Shown piece by piece: positions 36,429 through 44,069 of a DNA stretch of 64,000 nucleotides. The first letter of the stretch is position 1; each line of letters begins with the position of its first letter. This DNA comes from Microscilla marina ATCC 23134 (GTDB lineage Bacteria; Bacteroidota; Bacteroidia; Cytophagales; Microscillaceae), in assembly GCF_000169175.1 (NCBI RefSeq), contig NZ_AAWS01000023.1, positions 1 through 64,000 on the forward strand, in the 5' to 3' direction. A program made the translations under genes and the position numbers. Under the pieces are notes generated by a model. It worked only from the letters and a program-made list of their open reading frames with translations. It did no database searches and had not been told where the DNA came from.

Positions 36429-37793
36429 ATGCCGATAAAAGATATAAGCCGTCGCTATTTTCTAAAAACTGGTACTATAGCCGGAGTTGGAGTAGGTGTG
36501 TTGGGGGCGAACGTAGCCTTTGGAAAAGACGATCGAAAGGTTAAAATTGGTTTTATTGGGGTAGGGCTGAGAGGCCGCGAACACCTGCGCCTTGCCCTGC
36601 AACGCAAAGACACTGAAGTAGTGGCTATTTGCGATATTGACCCACAAGCAATCAAAATTTCTCAAGAAATGATTCGCAAAGCCGGGCGAAAAAAAGCAGT
36701 GGCATTTTCTGACAATGAACTATCTTACAAAAAATTACTGGAGCGTACCGATATACAAGGGGTGATCATAGCTACCCCCTGGCTATGGCATACCCGCATG
36801 GCAGTAGACGTAATGAAGTCGGGCAAGTACGCAGGGGTAGAGGTGTCTGCTGCCAATACACTGCAAGAGTGCTGGGACCTGGTAAACACCTCTGAGGCGA
36901 CCGGAATGCCGTGTATGATCTTAGAAAATGTGTGCTATCGCCGCGATGTAATGGCAGTACTCAACATGGTGCGTCAAAACATGTTTGGCGAAATGATACA
37001 CCTCGAATGTGGTTACCAACACGATTTGCGCCATGTAAAGTTTAACAATGGCAAGCAACCTTATGGAGGAGGGGTGGAGTTTGGTGAAAAAGGTTTTTCT
37101 GAAGCCAAATGGCGTACTGCTCACTCAGTCAATCGAAACGGAGACTTATACCCTACCCACGGCATAGGGCCAGTGGCAAATTATACCAATATTAACCGGG
37201 GTAACCGCTTTTTGTACTTAACTTCTACCGCCACCAAGTCGCGCGGACTGCATAACTACATCGTAGAAAAGGGAGGTAAAGATCATCCCAATGCCAAAGT
37301 ACGCTTCAAGCTAGGTGATATTATCACTACTGTGATCAAAACAGCCAATGGAGAGTCTATTATTGTAAGCCATGATACCAACTTACCGCGTCCTTATTCG
37401 CTGGGCTTTAGGGTACAAGGCACCAAAGGGCTTTGGATGGCTGTCAACAACTCATTGTTTATCGAAGGTACCAGCCCTAGGGCACATGTTTGGGAAAGTG
37501 CTCGAAGCTATTTGAAAAAATACGACCACCCGCTTTGGAAAAAGTATGAAAAAGACGCTACCGGAGCCGGTCATGGTGGCATGGACTATTTTGTGTTGCA
37601 TGCCTTTGTAGAGTCTATCAAGCGCAAAACCTCTACTCCACTTGACGCTTATGATGCTGCTGCCTGGAGCGCTATTACTCCTCTTTCAGAGCAATCTATT
37701 GCCCAAGGCAGCCAACCAGCTCATTTCCCCGATTTTACCCGTGGGCGTTGGATGAAACGCAAACCCATATTTGCCTTAAACGACCAGTACTAA
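36429..37793 (+). CDS. Gfo/Idh/MocA-family exported protein, GH109-like glycosidase
   Basis: 454 residues. The N-terminus has a twin-arginine motif (SRRYFLKTG) and a hydrophobic stretch, so a folded, cofactor-loaded enzyme would be exported by Tat. The NAD-binding Rossmann domain begins KVKIGFIGVGLRGREHLRLA. EVSAANTLQECWDLV, MILENVCYRRDVMAVLNMV, and NGDLYPTHGIGPVANYTNIN with NRGNRF closely follow GH109 alpha-N-acetylgalactosaminidases, which use NAD in an elimination mechanism. Substrate is inferred from family only. It is monocistronic. Confidence 0.88.
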   Translation: MPIKDISRRYFLKTGTIAGVGVGVLGANVAFGKDDRKVKIGFIGVGLRGREHLRLALQRKDTEVVAICDIDPQAIKISQEMIRKAGRKKAVAFSDNELSYKKLLERTDIQGVIIATPWLWHTRMAVDVMKSGKYAGVEVSAANTLQECWDLVNTSEATGMPCMILENVCYRRDVMAVLNMVRQNMFGEMIHLECGYQHDLRHVKFNNGKQPYGGGVEFGEKGFSEAKWRTAHSVNRNGDLYPTHGIGPVANYTNINRGNRFLYLTSTATKSRGLHNYIVEKGGKDHPNAKVRFKLGDIITTVIKTANGESIIVSHDTNLPRPYSLGFRVQGTKGLWMAVNNSLFIEGTSPRAHVWESARSYLKKYDHPLWKKYEKDATGAGHGGMDYFVLHAFVESIKRKTSTPLDAYDAAAWSAITPLSEQSIAQGSQPAHFPDFTRGRWMKRKPIFALNDQY

Positions 37794-37877
37794 TTTATAA
37801 GGCATTATTATAGACGAATTAGTAGTTGAACAATGGCTAAAATCTAGCTTATGAGGAGAGTTCAGAGAAGCTTTTTA

Positions 37878-37911
37878 ACAAAAAAAGAGAAGTAATACTT
37901 TCTACTTCTCT
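37878..37911 (-). terminator. Terminator of anmK
   Basis: On the minus strand AGAGAAGTA, an 8-base loop, TACTTCTCT, then a T-rich tail. It lies about 140 bases after the anmK stop. Confidence 0.8.
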
Positions 37912-38048
37912 GAACCCTCCTGTTTTATTAGAAGTGAAATGTTTGCAAGGCCTTGGTTGACAATGCAAGCGTTTTGTATACTCATTAAAGGATCACCTGG
38001 AAGTTCGCAACCACCGCTGTTTTGTGTAAAGACACAAAGCTAACAACA

Positions 38049-39236
38049 TCAAGCAAAAGACACTTTACCCATTGTAAGCGCGGGTGCCTCGCCCAAAGCA
38101 TAACCTTCGCCTGCCACACATTCATTGGCAAGCACTGCCATCAACACTGCTTCTTTGGCGTCAGGCACAATGCTACTCAAACTCTCCATGTCAACAAACA
38201 CACAGTGTGGCAAAAGCTCCTCAAGCCAACCCATCAGGCAAACGTTGTGATAACCTCCACCGCTCACAATCACCTCTGCTTGTGGTATATCTGGAATCCG
38301 CAAAATGGCTTCGGCAATCGTTTCGGCAGTAAACCGGGTAAGGGTAGTCACCCAATCTTCGGGGGGGATGTTGATATCAGGTAGTTGTTTTTGAACCTGT
38401 GCAATGTATTTTTTGTTGAAAAGCTCTGCACCGGTGGTTTTAGGCAAGTTTTCCGTAAAAAACAAATGACTTTTCAAAGCGTCTAGCAATAACTTATTTA
38501 CTGTGCCCTGTTGGGCAATGCTGCCACCACGGTCATAAGTTTGAGGCGAGAAAAAATGTTGCATAGCCCAGTCAATCAAACAATTGCCTGGACCTGTATC
38601 AGTAGCAAATACCTCTTGGGGAGCCAACGAAGCAGGCAAATAAGTAAAATTGGCAATGCCTCCAATATTCAGTAAAATTCTATTAATGCCTCGTTTACTA
38701 AACAGCATATAGTCGGCATAAGGAGCCAATGGAGCACCCTCTAGTCCGGTAGCCATGTGTTTTTGTCTAAAATCACTAATGGTAAGTATCCCGGTTTTGA
38801 CAGCAAGGTGGTCACCATCGCCCAGTTGAAGCGTAGCATTGGGCAAGGTAAGAAGGTTGTGGAGTCTTTGTGGTGCATGATACACGGTTTGCCCATGACT
38901 GGCAAGCAAATCTATTTCGGTAGGGTCAATGCCCCATTGTTCCAATGTTTCTAATACAAACCGGGCGTGAAGCTCAGCAAGCCAGGCGTGCAGTATGGTC
39001 ACATCCTGTAGCGAGACATCCTCTTGTGATACTACTTCTTTCAAACGATGCTTTTGGGGAGAGGAGTAGGGGTAAGTATAAAACTTGAGTAGTTCTATGC
39101 TGGATTGAAGCCCAGTACCTTCTATACGGCAAAGTGCCATATCCAGCCCATCGAGCGAAGTGCCAGACATTAACCCCAGGATAAGTTTCTTTGGTTTTTC
39201 GGCAATAGAGTAGAGTTGTTGTAGGTTTTTGTTCAT
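38049..39236 (-). CDS. anmK: Anhydro-N-acetylmuramic acid kinase
   Basis: 395 residues. It phosphorylates and hydrolyses 1,6-anhydro-MurNAc to MurNAc-6-phosphate during cell-wall recycling. Family signatures: LILGLMSGTSLDGLDMALC near the start (ATP-binding loop of the sugar-kinase/HSP70 superfold), ASHGQTVYHAP, LGDGDHLAVKTGI with VISDFRQKHM-type sequence, LNIGGIANFTYLP, FATDTGPGNCLIDWAM, and IVSGGGYHNVCLMG. It is monocistronic, with terminators on both sides isolating it from the RiPP cluster upstream. Confidence 0.95.
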   Translation of the reverse strand: MNKNLQQLYSIAEKPKKLILGLMSGTSLDGLDMALCRIEGTGLQSSIELLKFYTYPYSSPQKHRLKEVVSQEDVSLQDVTILHAWLAELHARFVLETLEQWGIDPTEIDLLASHGQTVYHAPQRLHNLLTLPNATLQLGDGDHLAVKTGILTISDFRQKHMATGLEGAPLAPYADYMLFSKRGINRILLNIGGIANFTYLPASLAPQEVFATDTGPGNCLIDWAMQHFFSPQTYDRGGSIAQQGTVNKLLLDALKSHLFFTENLPKTTGAELFNKKYIAQVQKQLPDINIPPEDWVTTLTRFTAETIAEAILRIPDIPQAEVIVSGGGYHNVCLMGWLEELLPHCVFVDMESLSSIVPDAKEAVLMAVLANECVAGEGYALGEAPALTMGKVSFA

Positions 39237-39324
39237 TACTTGCTATTGGGAGTATATTTAAAATTAATTCTTTAATACTCTGGGTAGTACAATTTTGCAA
39301 GATAAAAGCTATTGCCATAAAACA

Positions 39325-39363
39325 ATAAAAAAAGGCGCAAAAACCCAAAGGGTCTTTGAGCCT
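39325..39363 (-). terminator. Terminator downstream of the RiPP operon
   Basis: Minus strand: AGGC-T-CAAA-G-ACCC-TTT-GGGT-T-TTTG-C-GCCT and then seven T. Three 4-bp blocks pair perfectly around single mismatches. It lies between the SPASM gene and anmK and marks the operon's end. Confidence 0.88.
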
Positions 39364-39501
39364 CAGACTGATTATAATTTAAAAGCAAAAGCCTAAGGCG
39401 TTAACTTCCAATTATATTACACACTGCAAACTTAGCAGGTATAACTGGGAATAACTGAGTAATAGTGAGTAATAGTGAGTAATGAGGCGGTTTTTGCCTA
39501 T

Positions 39502-40542
39502 TTAAGGGTTGGACCAACTCGCGGTGTAAGGATCATAATTGCACTTTGAGGGTTTAGAATATACATTTTCTGGGTTTTGAATGAATGCTCGGCAATCAGT
39601 ACAAATATGTCTAAATTCACAGTCTTTACAAATTTCTACCTGATTTTTGTTAATCTCCCAAAGTTTTTTGAAATCCTTTTGTAACATCGCCTGATGCAAC
39701 GATACTTGAGCAATGTTGCCAAAAGATTCGGTTAATGAGGGACAGTTTTTGATTTCTCCCTGGGCATCAATGCCAATTTTTTTGTTAAGACAAGTATTAA
39801 ACTGGTGAGACTCTGTCATTGTTTTGGTATCAATGCTAAAATAAAAAGGGTCAATCACTCCACAATGATCAGCCGATGTAATCTCATAAGTAAGCAAGAT
39901 CATTTGCCCCAGCGAAAAGTCGGTACCAGGTTTCATCACAGGTCTTATGTCTGATTCTGGAGCCCCATGAAGCACCAACTTATGAATGCGTGCATTAGAA
40001 ACAACCAAAGCCTCAGCGGCTGGTATATCAAGCAAATTACCGTACTTTACCACCAGCTCTATTGACTTAAACCTACTTCTTTTGGTGCTTTCTAGGTGAT
40101 GTTCTAAGGTGTCTTTTGACACATCAGTATAGTACCTCAACTGTATGTGGTCGCAGCCTAACTCTTCGAGCTGGGCAAATATTGCTTTGAAATCATGGGT
40201 TGACGCCGCGTCTATGTCAATAATTGCATTGTTGATACTAGAATAGGTCTGCCAGGTCATGTCCAATGGTGGGAAAAACTCTGGAGTATCTGTCCAAAAA
40301 CCTAACTCGTTTTCAACCAAAAACTCAAAATACTCATCCAGCGTTTCGTCATAGTCATATACTTCTTGTATTTCACTATAGGTTTGGTGCTGGTGCTCTG
40401 TAAGTATGGTGTACAGCGAGTTTGGAATAAGCTTTATTTCGCCCCGTTGCATATCACATATAGTACTTCTTACGGCCCCTTTAACAGCTACACAACAGGC
40501 AAACAGCTTGAAGTACATCTGTGCTTGTTTAGGATTGGTCAT
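39502..40542 (-). CDS. SPASM-domain peptide maturase of a grasp-with-spasm system, no radical SAM motif
   Basis: 346 residues. The C-terminal part carries a SPASM-type cysteine set: C251, C267, then C305, C308, C314, C317 and C334 (CLNKKIGIDAQGEIKNC, CKDCEFRHICTDC, KPSKC), expected to bind auxiliary 4Fe-4S clusters. The N-terminal part looks like a degenerate radical SAM barrel, but its only early cysteines are C16, C17 and C29, so the CxxxCxxC that holds the SAM-cleaving cluster is missing. This combination, next to an ATP-grasp ligase, is what the grasp-with-spasm name describes. It may act as a substrate-recognition or chaperone partner. It overlaps the 80-aa gene by 14 bases. Confidence 0.85.
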   Translation of the reverse strand: MTNPKQAQMYFKLFACCVAVKGAVRSTICDMQRGEIKLIPNSLYTILTEHQHQTYSEIQEVYDYDETLDEYFEFLVENELGFWTDTPEFFPPLDMTWQTYSSINNAIIDIDAASTHDFKAIFAQLEELGCDHIQLRYYTDVSKDTLEHHLESTKRSRFKSIELVVKYGNLLDIPAAEALVVSNARIHKLVLHGAPESDIRPVMKPGTDFSLGQMILLTYEITSADHCGVIDPFYFSIDTKTMTESHQFNTCLNKKIGIDAQGEIKNCPSLTESFGNIAQVSLHQAMLQKDFKKLWEINKNQVEICKDCEFRHICTDCRAFIQNPENVYSKPSKCNYDPYTASWSNP

Positions 40543-40771
40543 TGTTTAGTACTTTTGGGTCAAAAATTTTTGAAACAGGTTTATTGAGTGGGTATACATC
40601 ATAAAAATCAGTCTGATGTAAATCAGAGGTTTCATTTTTACGAATTTCATGGTTTTCCTCTGCGTTAGAGGGCATACGTTGCGCCAGTTGGATATAAGGA
40701 GGGAGTGTTTGGGCGGTTTCTACACCAAAAATCTTTTCTAATCTTGGAAAAACAGTTTCTTTTTTTTTCAT
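40529..40771 (-). CDS. 80-aa protein between the two maturases: second precursor or recognition factor
   Basis: 80 residues, overlapping the SPASM gene start by 14 bases, so translation is coupled. Residues 5-18 (ETVFPRLEKIFGVE) resemble the F-x-R-L/F-L-E helix by which microviridin leaders dock to their ATP-grasp ligase. The C-terminal half is rich in possible donors and acceptors (ETSDLHQTDFYDVYPLNKPV, then SKIFDP), as expected of a graspetide core. There is no GG or cleavage motif. It may be a precursor in its own right, or a separate leader/accessory protein used in trans. It is clearly unlike the six tandem precursors. Confidence 0.65.
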   Translation of the reverse strand: MKKKETVFPRLEKIFGVETAQTLPPYIQLAQRMPSNAEENHEIRKNETSDLHQTDFYDVYPLNKPVSKIFDPKVLNNDQS

Positions 40772-40907
40772 ACGTTTTATTTAATTCAATACTCCATAAT
40801 AATTTTATATTGAAATAAGGTTTTGATAATCAGTGGTTTATGTCTGTTTGAGCATTTGTAATAAAAGCATCAATACTCACATCGGTTTCTAAAACAGGGT
40901 TTAGCAC

Positions 40908-40935
40908 CGATATTCATTGGCATCTAAGGACTTGA
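40908..40935 (+). repeat. Repeat family C copy (ACCGAT hairpin)
   Basis: CACCGATATTCATTGGCATC then TAAGGACTTG. Same family as 51166, 58880 and 58922, with a degenerate copy near 25613. Confidence 0.75.
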
Positions 40936-40971
40936 AGCTTATTGCTTAAATCTTGCCCCTGCCCTAGCAGT

Positions 40972-41952
40972 TTATGCGTTGCTGTCTGGTTGGTTGTTGA
41001 GCAAATAGTCCGCAATTTTTTTCTCCAGATAATAGTTACAAGGAAGCGATACCATACCAAATTGCCCGACGGGGTTTACTTCCAAGAAATAGAATTCATT
41101 GTCTTGAGTAACCATAAAATCCAGCGAACCAGTATTAAGTTGAAGCTCATTCATTAACTTATCAATTTTTTCTTCTAAGTCTTGTGGCAGTTGATAAGGC
41201 ACCGTACGGTTTGGTTTGGTCATGTTATATACCCTAAAATCTACCGCTGTTTGTTGGTCTAACTGAGAGAAAATAGCCATGCTATAACATTTTCCATCCA
41301 AATAAAACACCCTCAATTCATACTTCTTGACAATCTTTTCTTGCATCAACGCCGGAAAGAAATTTTCTGGCAAGGTTTGGATAAAATCTTGGGTTACCTC
41401 AGTAGTATAAGAGCAATAAGTAGCATCATCAAAAGATATAATGGCCACTTCCGACAAAGCCTTGGTGATTACTTCCAAGTCCAGGTTTAAGGCATCTTCT
41501 TTGGCAGTTAGTACAAAAGCCTGAGGAATGGTAAGCCCTATTGCTTGTGCCTGGTGCTGAACAATGAGTTTGTTCAGTGAACTTTTAAAATAATTGCCCA
41601 GGTTTCTTTTTTGGGAAAGTAAAAAAAACAAATATTCTTTTACAATCTCCCATTCTTGAGCCAGTTCTGCCGAAATATCTACATGATTTGTATCAAGTTT
41701 CATAGAATGAGCAGGGTGGTCAGCAAAAAAAGATTGACCTTTTCGGTGCCAAAAGGCTACAATGTCTTTAAAATATATTTTTTGTTGGTTTACCTGAATA
41801 AATGAGCGGTCGGCTCCTTGGCCTGATACAATGTGTAACTGTTGGAGTGCATTTTCTTCATCAACCCTTATCACGGTACCACCTTTTCCATCAATCCAGT
41901 CAATGATGTCATTGGTAGAGCTGTCTATTTTACGGGTAGCTATTACAATCAT
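40972..41952 (-). CDS. ATP-grasp peptide ligase of a grasp-with-spasm (graspetide-like) system
   Basis: 326 residues, the usual size of MdnB/MdnC-type ligases, which activate an Asp or Glu side chain as acyl-phosphate and join it to Thr/Ser (ester) or Lys (amide) in a precursor peptide. The N-terminal domain starts MIVIATRKIDSSTNDIIDWI and has the family-like FWHRKGQSFF. The ATP-grasp core includes PALMQEKIVKKYELRVFYLD and NTGSLDFMVTQDNEFYFLEV, with E291-V-N293-P294 providing the metal ligands. It lies 245 bases downstream of the last tandem precursor gene and 200 bases upstream of the 80-aa gene. Confidence 0.9.
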   Translation of the reverse strand: MIVIATRKIDSSTNDIIDWIDGKGGTVIRVDEENALQQLHIVSGQGADRSFIQVNQQKIYFKDIVAFWHRKGQSFFADHPAHSMKLDTNHVDISAELAQEWEIVKEYLFFLLSQKRNLGNYFKSSLNKLIVQHQAQAIGLTIPQAFVLTAKEDALNLDLEVITKALSEVAIISFDDATYCSYTTEVTQDFIQTLPENFFPALMQEKIVKKYELRVFYLDGKCYSMAIFSQLDQQTAVDFRVYNMTKPNRTVPYQLPQDLEEKIDKLMNELQLNTGSLDFMVTQDNEFYFLEVNPVGQFGMVSLPCNYYLEKKIADYLLNNQPDSNA

Positions 41953-42196
41953 GATTTCTTTATTGGCTAAGTACAGTACACTGTAAAAATAACCTACCTT
42001 ATTAAAGTAGCATCAAATATATGATTTCTTTGGGTTTTGTTGGCAAGTTACTTTTGAGCGTATGAAGTAATTTGTGGGAAAGTGCTAGAGTTAAAAAGAT
42101 GGTAGTCACCCCAAACAGAGGTTGACTACCATCAACTCGTAAACATTCAAGCAACAACCAATGGTTGGATCAAGTCGTTGCCTGATACAGACTGTA

Positions 42197-42358
42197 TTAT
42201 ACTACGTCTCCGTCTTTTACGTGTACAGGGCCACCTGGGTAGTCATTATAAATGGTTTTGATACCGCCTTGGTATCCACCTTTACAGCCTTGCTTTTGGA
42301 TGTTGTTCAGCTTTTGGTTAGAAAACAAATCGCTGTTTAGTTTACTTAATTTTTTCAT
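42197..42358 (-). CDS. RiPP precursor 1 (53 aa, double GG, Cys)
   Basis: Translated by hand. Leader MKKLSKLNSDLFSNQKLNNI then QKQGCKGG, core YQGGIKTIYNDYPGGPVHVK then DGDVV. Compared with copies 2-5 it has a four-residue insertion that adds a Cys and a second GG, so leader cleavage could occur at either GG. It is the copy nearest the ATP-grasp gene. The core has Thr, Tyr and Lys donors and Asp acceptors suited to side-chain lactone or lactam formation. Confidence 0.85.
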   Translation of the reverse strand: MKKLSKLNSDLFSNQKLNNIQKQGCKGGYQGGIKTIYNDYPGGPVHVKDGDVV

Positions 42359-42409
42359 AATAATTAGATGTTTTGTTTGTTTTGTGATGCGTGTTATGGT
42401 TAAAATAGC

Positions 42410-42559
42410 TTATACAGCGTCCCCGTCTTTTACGTGTACAGGACCGCCTGAGTAGTCATTATAAATGGTTTTGATGCCACCCTTGATGCTTTGTTTCTGG
42501 ATGCTGTTCAGTTTTTGGTTAGAAAACAAATCGCTGTTTAGTTTACTTAATTTTTTCAT
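42410..42559 (-). CDS. RiPP precursor 2 (49 aa)
   Basis: Leader MKKLSKLNSDLFSNQKLNSI then QKQSIKGG, core IKTIYNDYSGGPVHVKDGDA then V. It is part of a tandem set with a period of about 202 bases. It has Ser where copies 1, 3 and 5 have Pro, next to the internal GG. It is preceded by the same AT-rich leader sequence as the other copies (AACATCTAATTATTATG). Confidence 0.85.
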   Translation of the reverse strand: MKKLSKLNSDLFSNQKLNSIQKQSIKGGIKTIYNDYSGGPVHVKDGDAV

Positions 42560-42612
42560 AATAATTAGATGTTTTGTTTGTTTTGTGATGCGTGTTATGG
42601 TTTAATAATAAC

Positions 42613-42762
42613 TTATGCAGCGTCCCCGTCTTTGATGTCTACCGGGCCACCTGGGTAGTCATTAAAAATAGTTTTGATGCCACCCTTAATGCTTTGTTTT
42701 TGGATGCTGTTCAGCTTTTGGTTAGAAAACAAATCGCTGTTTAGTTTACTTAACTTTTTCAT
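42613..42762 (-). CDS. RiPP precursor 3 (49 aa)
   Basis: Leader as in copy 2; core IKTIFNDYPGGPVDIKDGDA then A. It is the most diverged of the five similar cores: Phe replaces Tyr, Asp-Ile replaces His-Val, and the last residue is Ala. Thr, the NDY Asp, the Lys and both Asp of KDGD are kept, which marks them as the likely cross-linking residues. Confidence 0.85.
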   Translation of the reverse strand: MKKLSKLNSDLFSNQKLNSIQKQSIKGGIKTIFNDYPGGPVDIKDGDAA

Positions 42763-42813
42763 AATAATTAGATGTTTTGTTTGTTTTGTGATGCGTGTTA
42801 TGGTTAAAATAGT

Positions 42814-42963
42814 TTATACAGCGTCTCCGTCTTTTACGTGTACAGGGCCACCTGAGTAGTCATTATAAATGGTTGTGATGCCGCCCTTGATGCTTTGTTT
42901 CTGGATGCTGTTCAGCTTTTGGTTAGAAAACAAATCGCTGTTTAGTTTACTTAACTTTTTCAT
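42814..42963 (-). CDS. RiPP precursor 4 (49 aa)
   Basis: Leader as in copy 2; core ITTIYNDYSGGPVHVKDGDA then V. The Lys after the first Ile is replaced by Thr, so this Lys is not essential to a shared cross-link, whereas Thr-Ile, NDY and VKDGD are kept. Reading frame, length and upstream sequence agree with its neighbours. Confidence 0.85.
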   Translation of the reverse strand: MKKLSKLNSDLFSNQKLNSIQKQSIKGGITTIYNDYSGGPVHVKDGDAV

Positions 42964-43015
42964 AATAGTATAGATGTTTTGTTTGTTTTGTGATGCGTGT
43001 TATGGTTAGAATAGT

Positions 43016-43165
43016 TTATACAGCGTCTCCGTCTTTTACGTGTACAGGACCACCTGGGTAGTCATTATAAATGGTTTTGATGCCGCCCTTGATGCTTTGT
43101 TTCTGGATGCTGTTCAGCTTTTGGTTAGAAAACAAATCGCTGTTTAGTTTACTTAACTTTTTCAT
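43016..43165 (-). CDS. RiPP precursor 5 (49 aa)
   Basis: Leader as in copy 2; core IKTIYNDYPGGPVHVKDGDA then V. This is the consensus of the group; copies 1-4 differ from it by a few residues each. Its upstream region has ATACTATTATG instead of the AATTATTATG of copies 1-3. Confidence 0.85.
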   Translation of the reverse strand: MKKLSKLNSDLFSNQKLNSIQKQSIKGGIKTIYNDYPGGPVHVKDGDAV

Positions 43166-43215
43166 AATAGTATAGATGTTTTGTAATAGTGAATAAAATA
43201 TAAATTAAAGTGTAC

Positions 43216-43377
43216 TTAGTCTTGAACAAATACTGTGTACATAAAAGTAACCCCACTGTTGGTTTGTCTGGGCTCGCTTTTAGCTGTCATGTCGCCACCT
43301 TTGATGCTTTGCTTCTGGATGTTGCTTAACTCTTGGTTAGAAAACAAATCGTTGTTTAGTTTACTTAACTTTTTCAT
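43216..43377 (-). CDS. RiPP precursor 6 (53 aa, unrelated core), first gene of the operon
   Basis: Leader MKKLSKLNNDLFSNQELSNI then QKQSIKGG is clearly shared with copies 1-5, but after GG the core is DMTAKSEPRQTNSGVTFMYT then VFVQD, with no similarity to the others. It is rich in Thr/Ser and has only three acids (one Glu, two Asp). Leader conservation with a replaced core is the expected sign of RiPP diversification. It is the most upstream precursor. Confidence 0.85.
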   Translation of the reverse strand: MKKLSKLNNDLFSNQELSNIQKQSIKGGDMTAKSEPRQTNSGVTFMYTVFVQD

Positions 43378-44069
43378 AATAATTAGATGTTTTGTGATGA
43401 ATAATAATTAGATAAATATATACCAACAGATAAACCGCACATAGTGCGTTATTTATGGTGTTGCAAATTAACTGTGAGGGTATAGTAATCCCCTGCTATA
43501 TATTAGATTTTAGCTTAGTCTGCTAAAACCCAGAGGTAGTTTATTGTTATCTTATAGTGTATAAGACAAACATTATTTATAAAAGCAAAATTGGACTAAT
43601 CAAATAAGGCGATGTGTTTGTTTGGTCAATAGTATAGACATAGATCACCTGTTCATACAGTGAATAACTGCTGCGTATACCTTGGTGAAATGGCATAAAT
43701 ATTATGAGACCAAAAACTGAAAAGCCTTAAGTATAATTAGATTAGTGAATGAGGTAATAGAGTTTTAAAGGTTCTAAACAGAGTTTATGAGGGGATAAAA
43801 TACTATGATTGGTTTGACGATTATAATTTTTCATGGTAATGGGTTTTATGGTGTTAGTATAATTGGTTATTGGCATCGCAAACATAGTAACTTGCAATGC
43901 AATGTACAAGTGATTTGGCTATTTTTTAAGAAAAAATATATAACTTTTTTAATGTATATCCGATAGTTTTATTGGGCTTAAGTGGCAAACACCGACTTAA
44001 GTAGTTGATTTTCAGTTTTAAGAAGCAAAATCTTCCCTTAAGACTCAATGAGTAATGGCTATGTGTTTT
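43378..44069. other. Upstream region of the RiPP operon
   Basis: 690 AT-rich bases without a gene. CGCAC-ATA-GTGCG (43436-43448) is a small palindrome about 60 bases before the first precursor and could be an operator. I saw no clear TANNTTTG box and no transporter, peptidase or regulator gene. Confidence 0.5.

Larger units (their letters stand above)
42197..43377 (-). repeat. Tandem array of six precursor genes
   Basis: Start codons lie at 43377, 43165, 42963, 42762, 42559 and 42358: spacings of 212, 202, 201, 203 and 201 bases. Each unit carries gene plus 51-54 intergenic bases that are also conserved (GATGCG-TGTTATGG and AACAAACAAAACATCTA on their respective strands). The array arose by unequal duplication of whole units. 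Confidence 0.9.

Noticed and set aside
42252-42859. Plus-strand frames across the precursor array (for example 42252-42455 and 42674-42859)
   Set aside because: They are antisense shadows of the repeated precursor genes; their near-identity only reflects the tandem DNA repeats.
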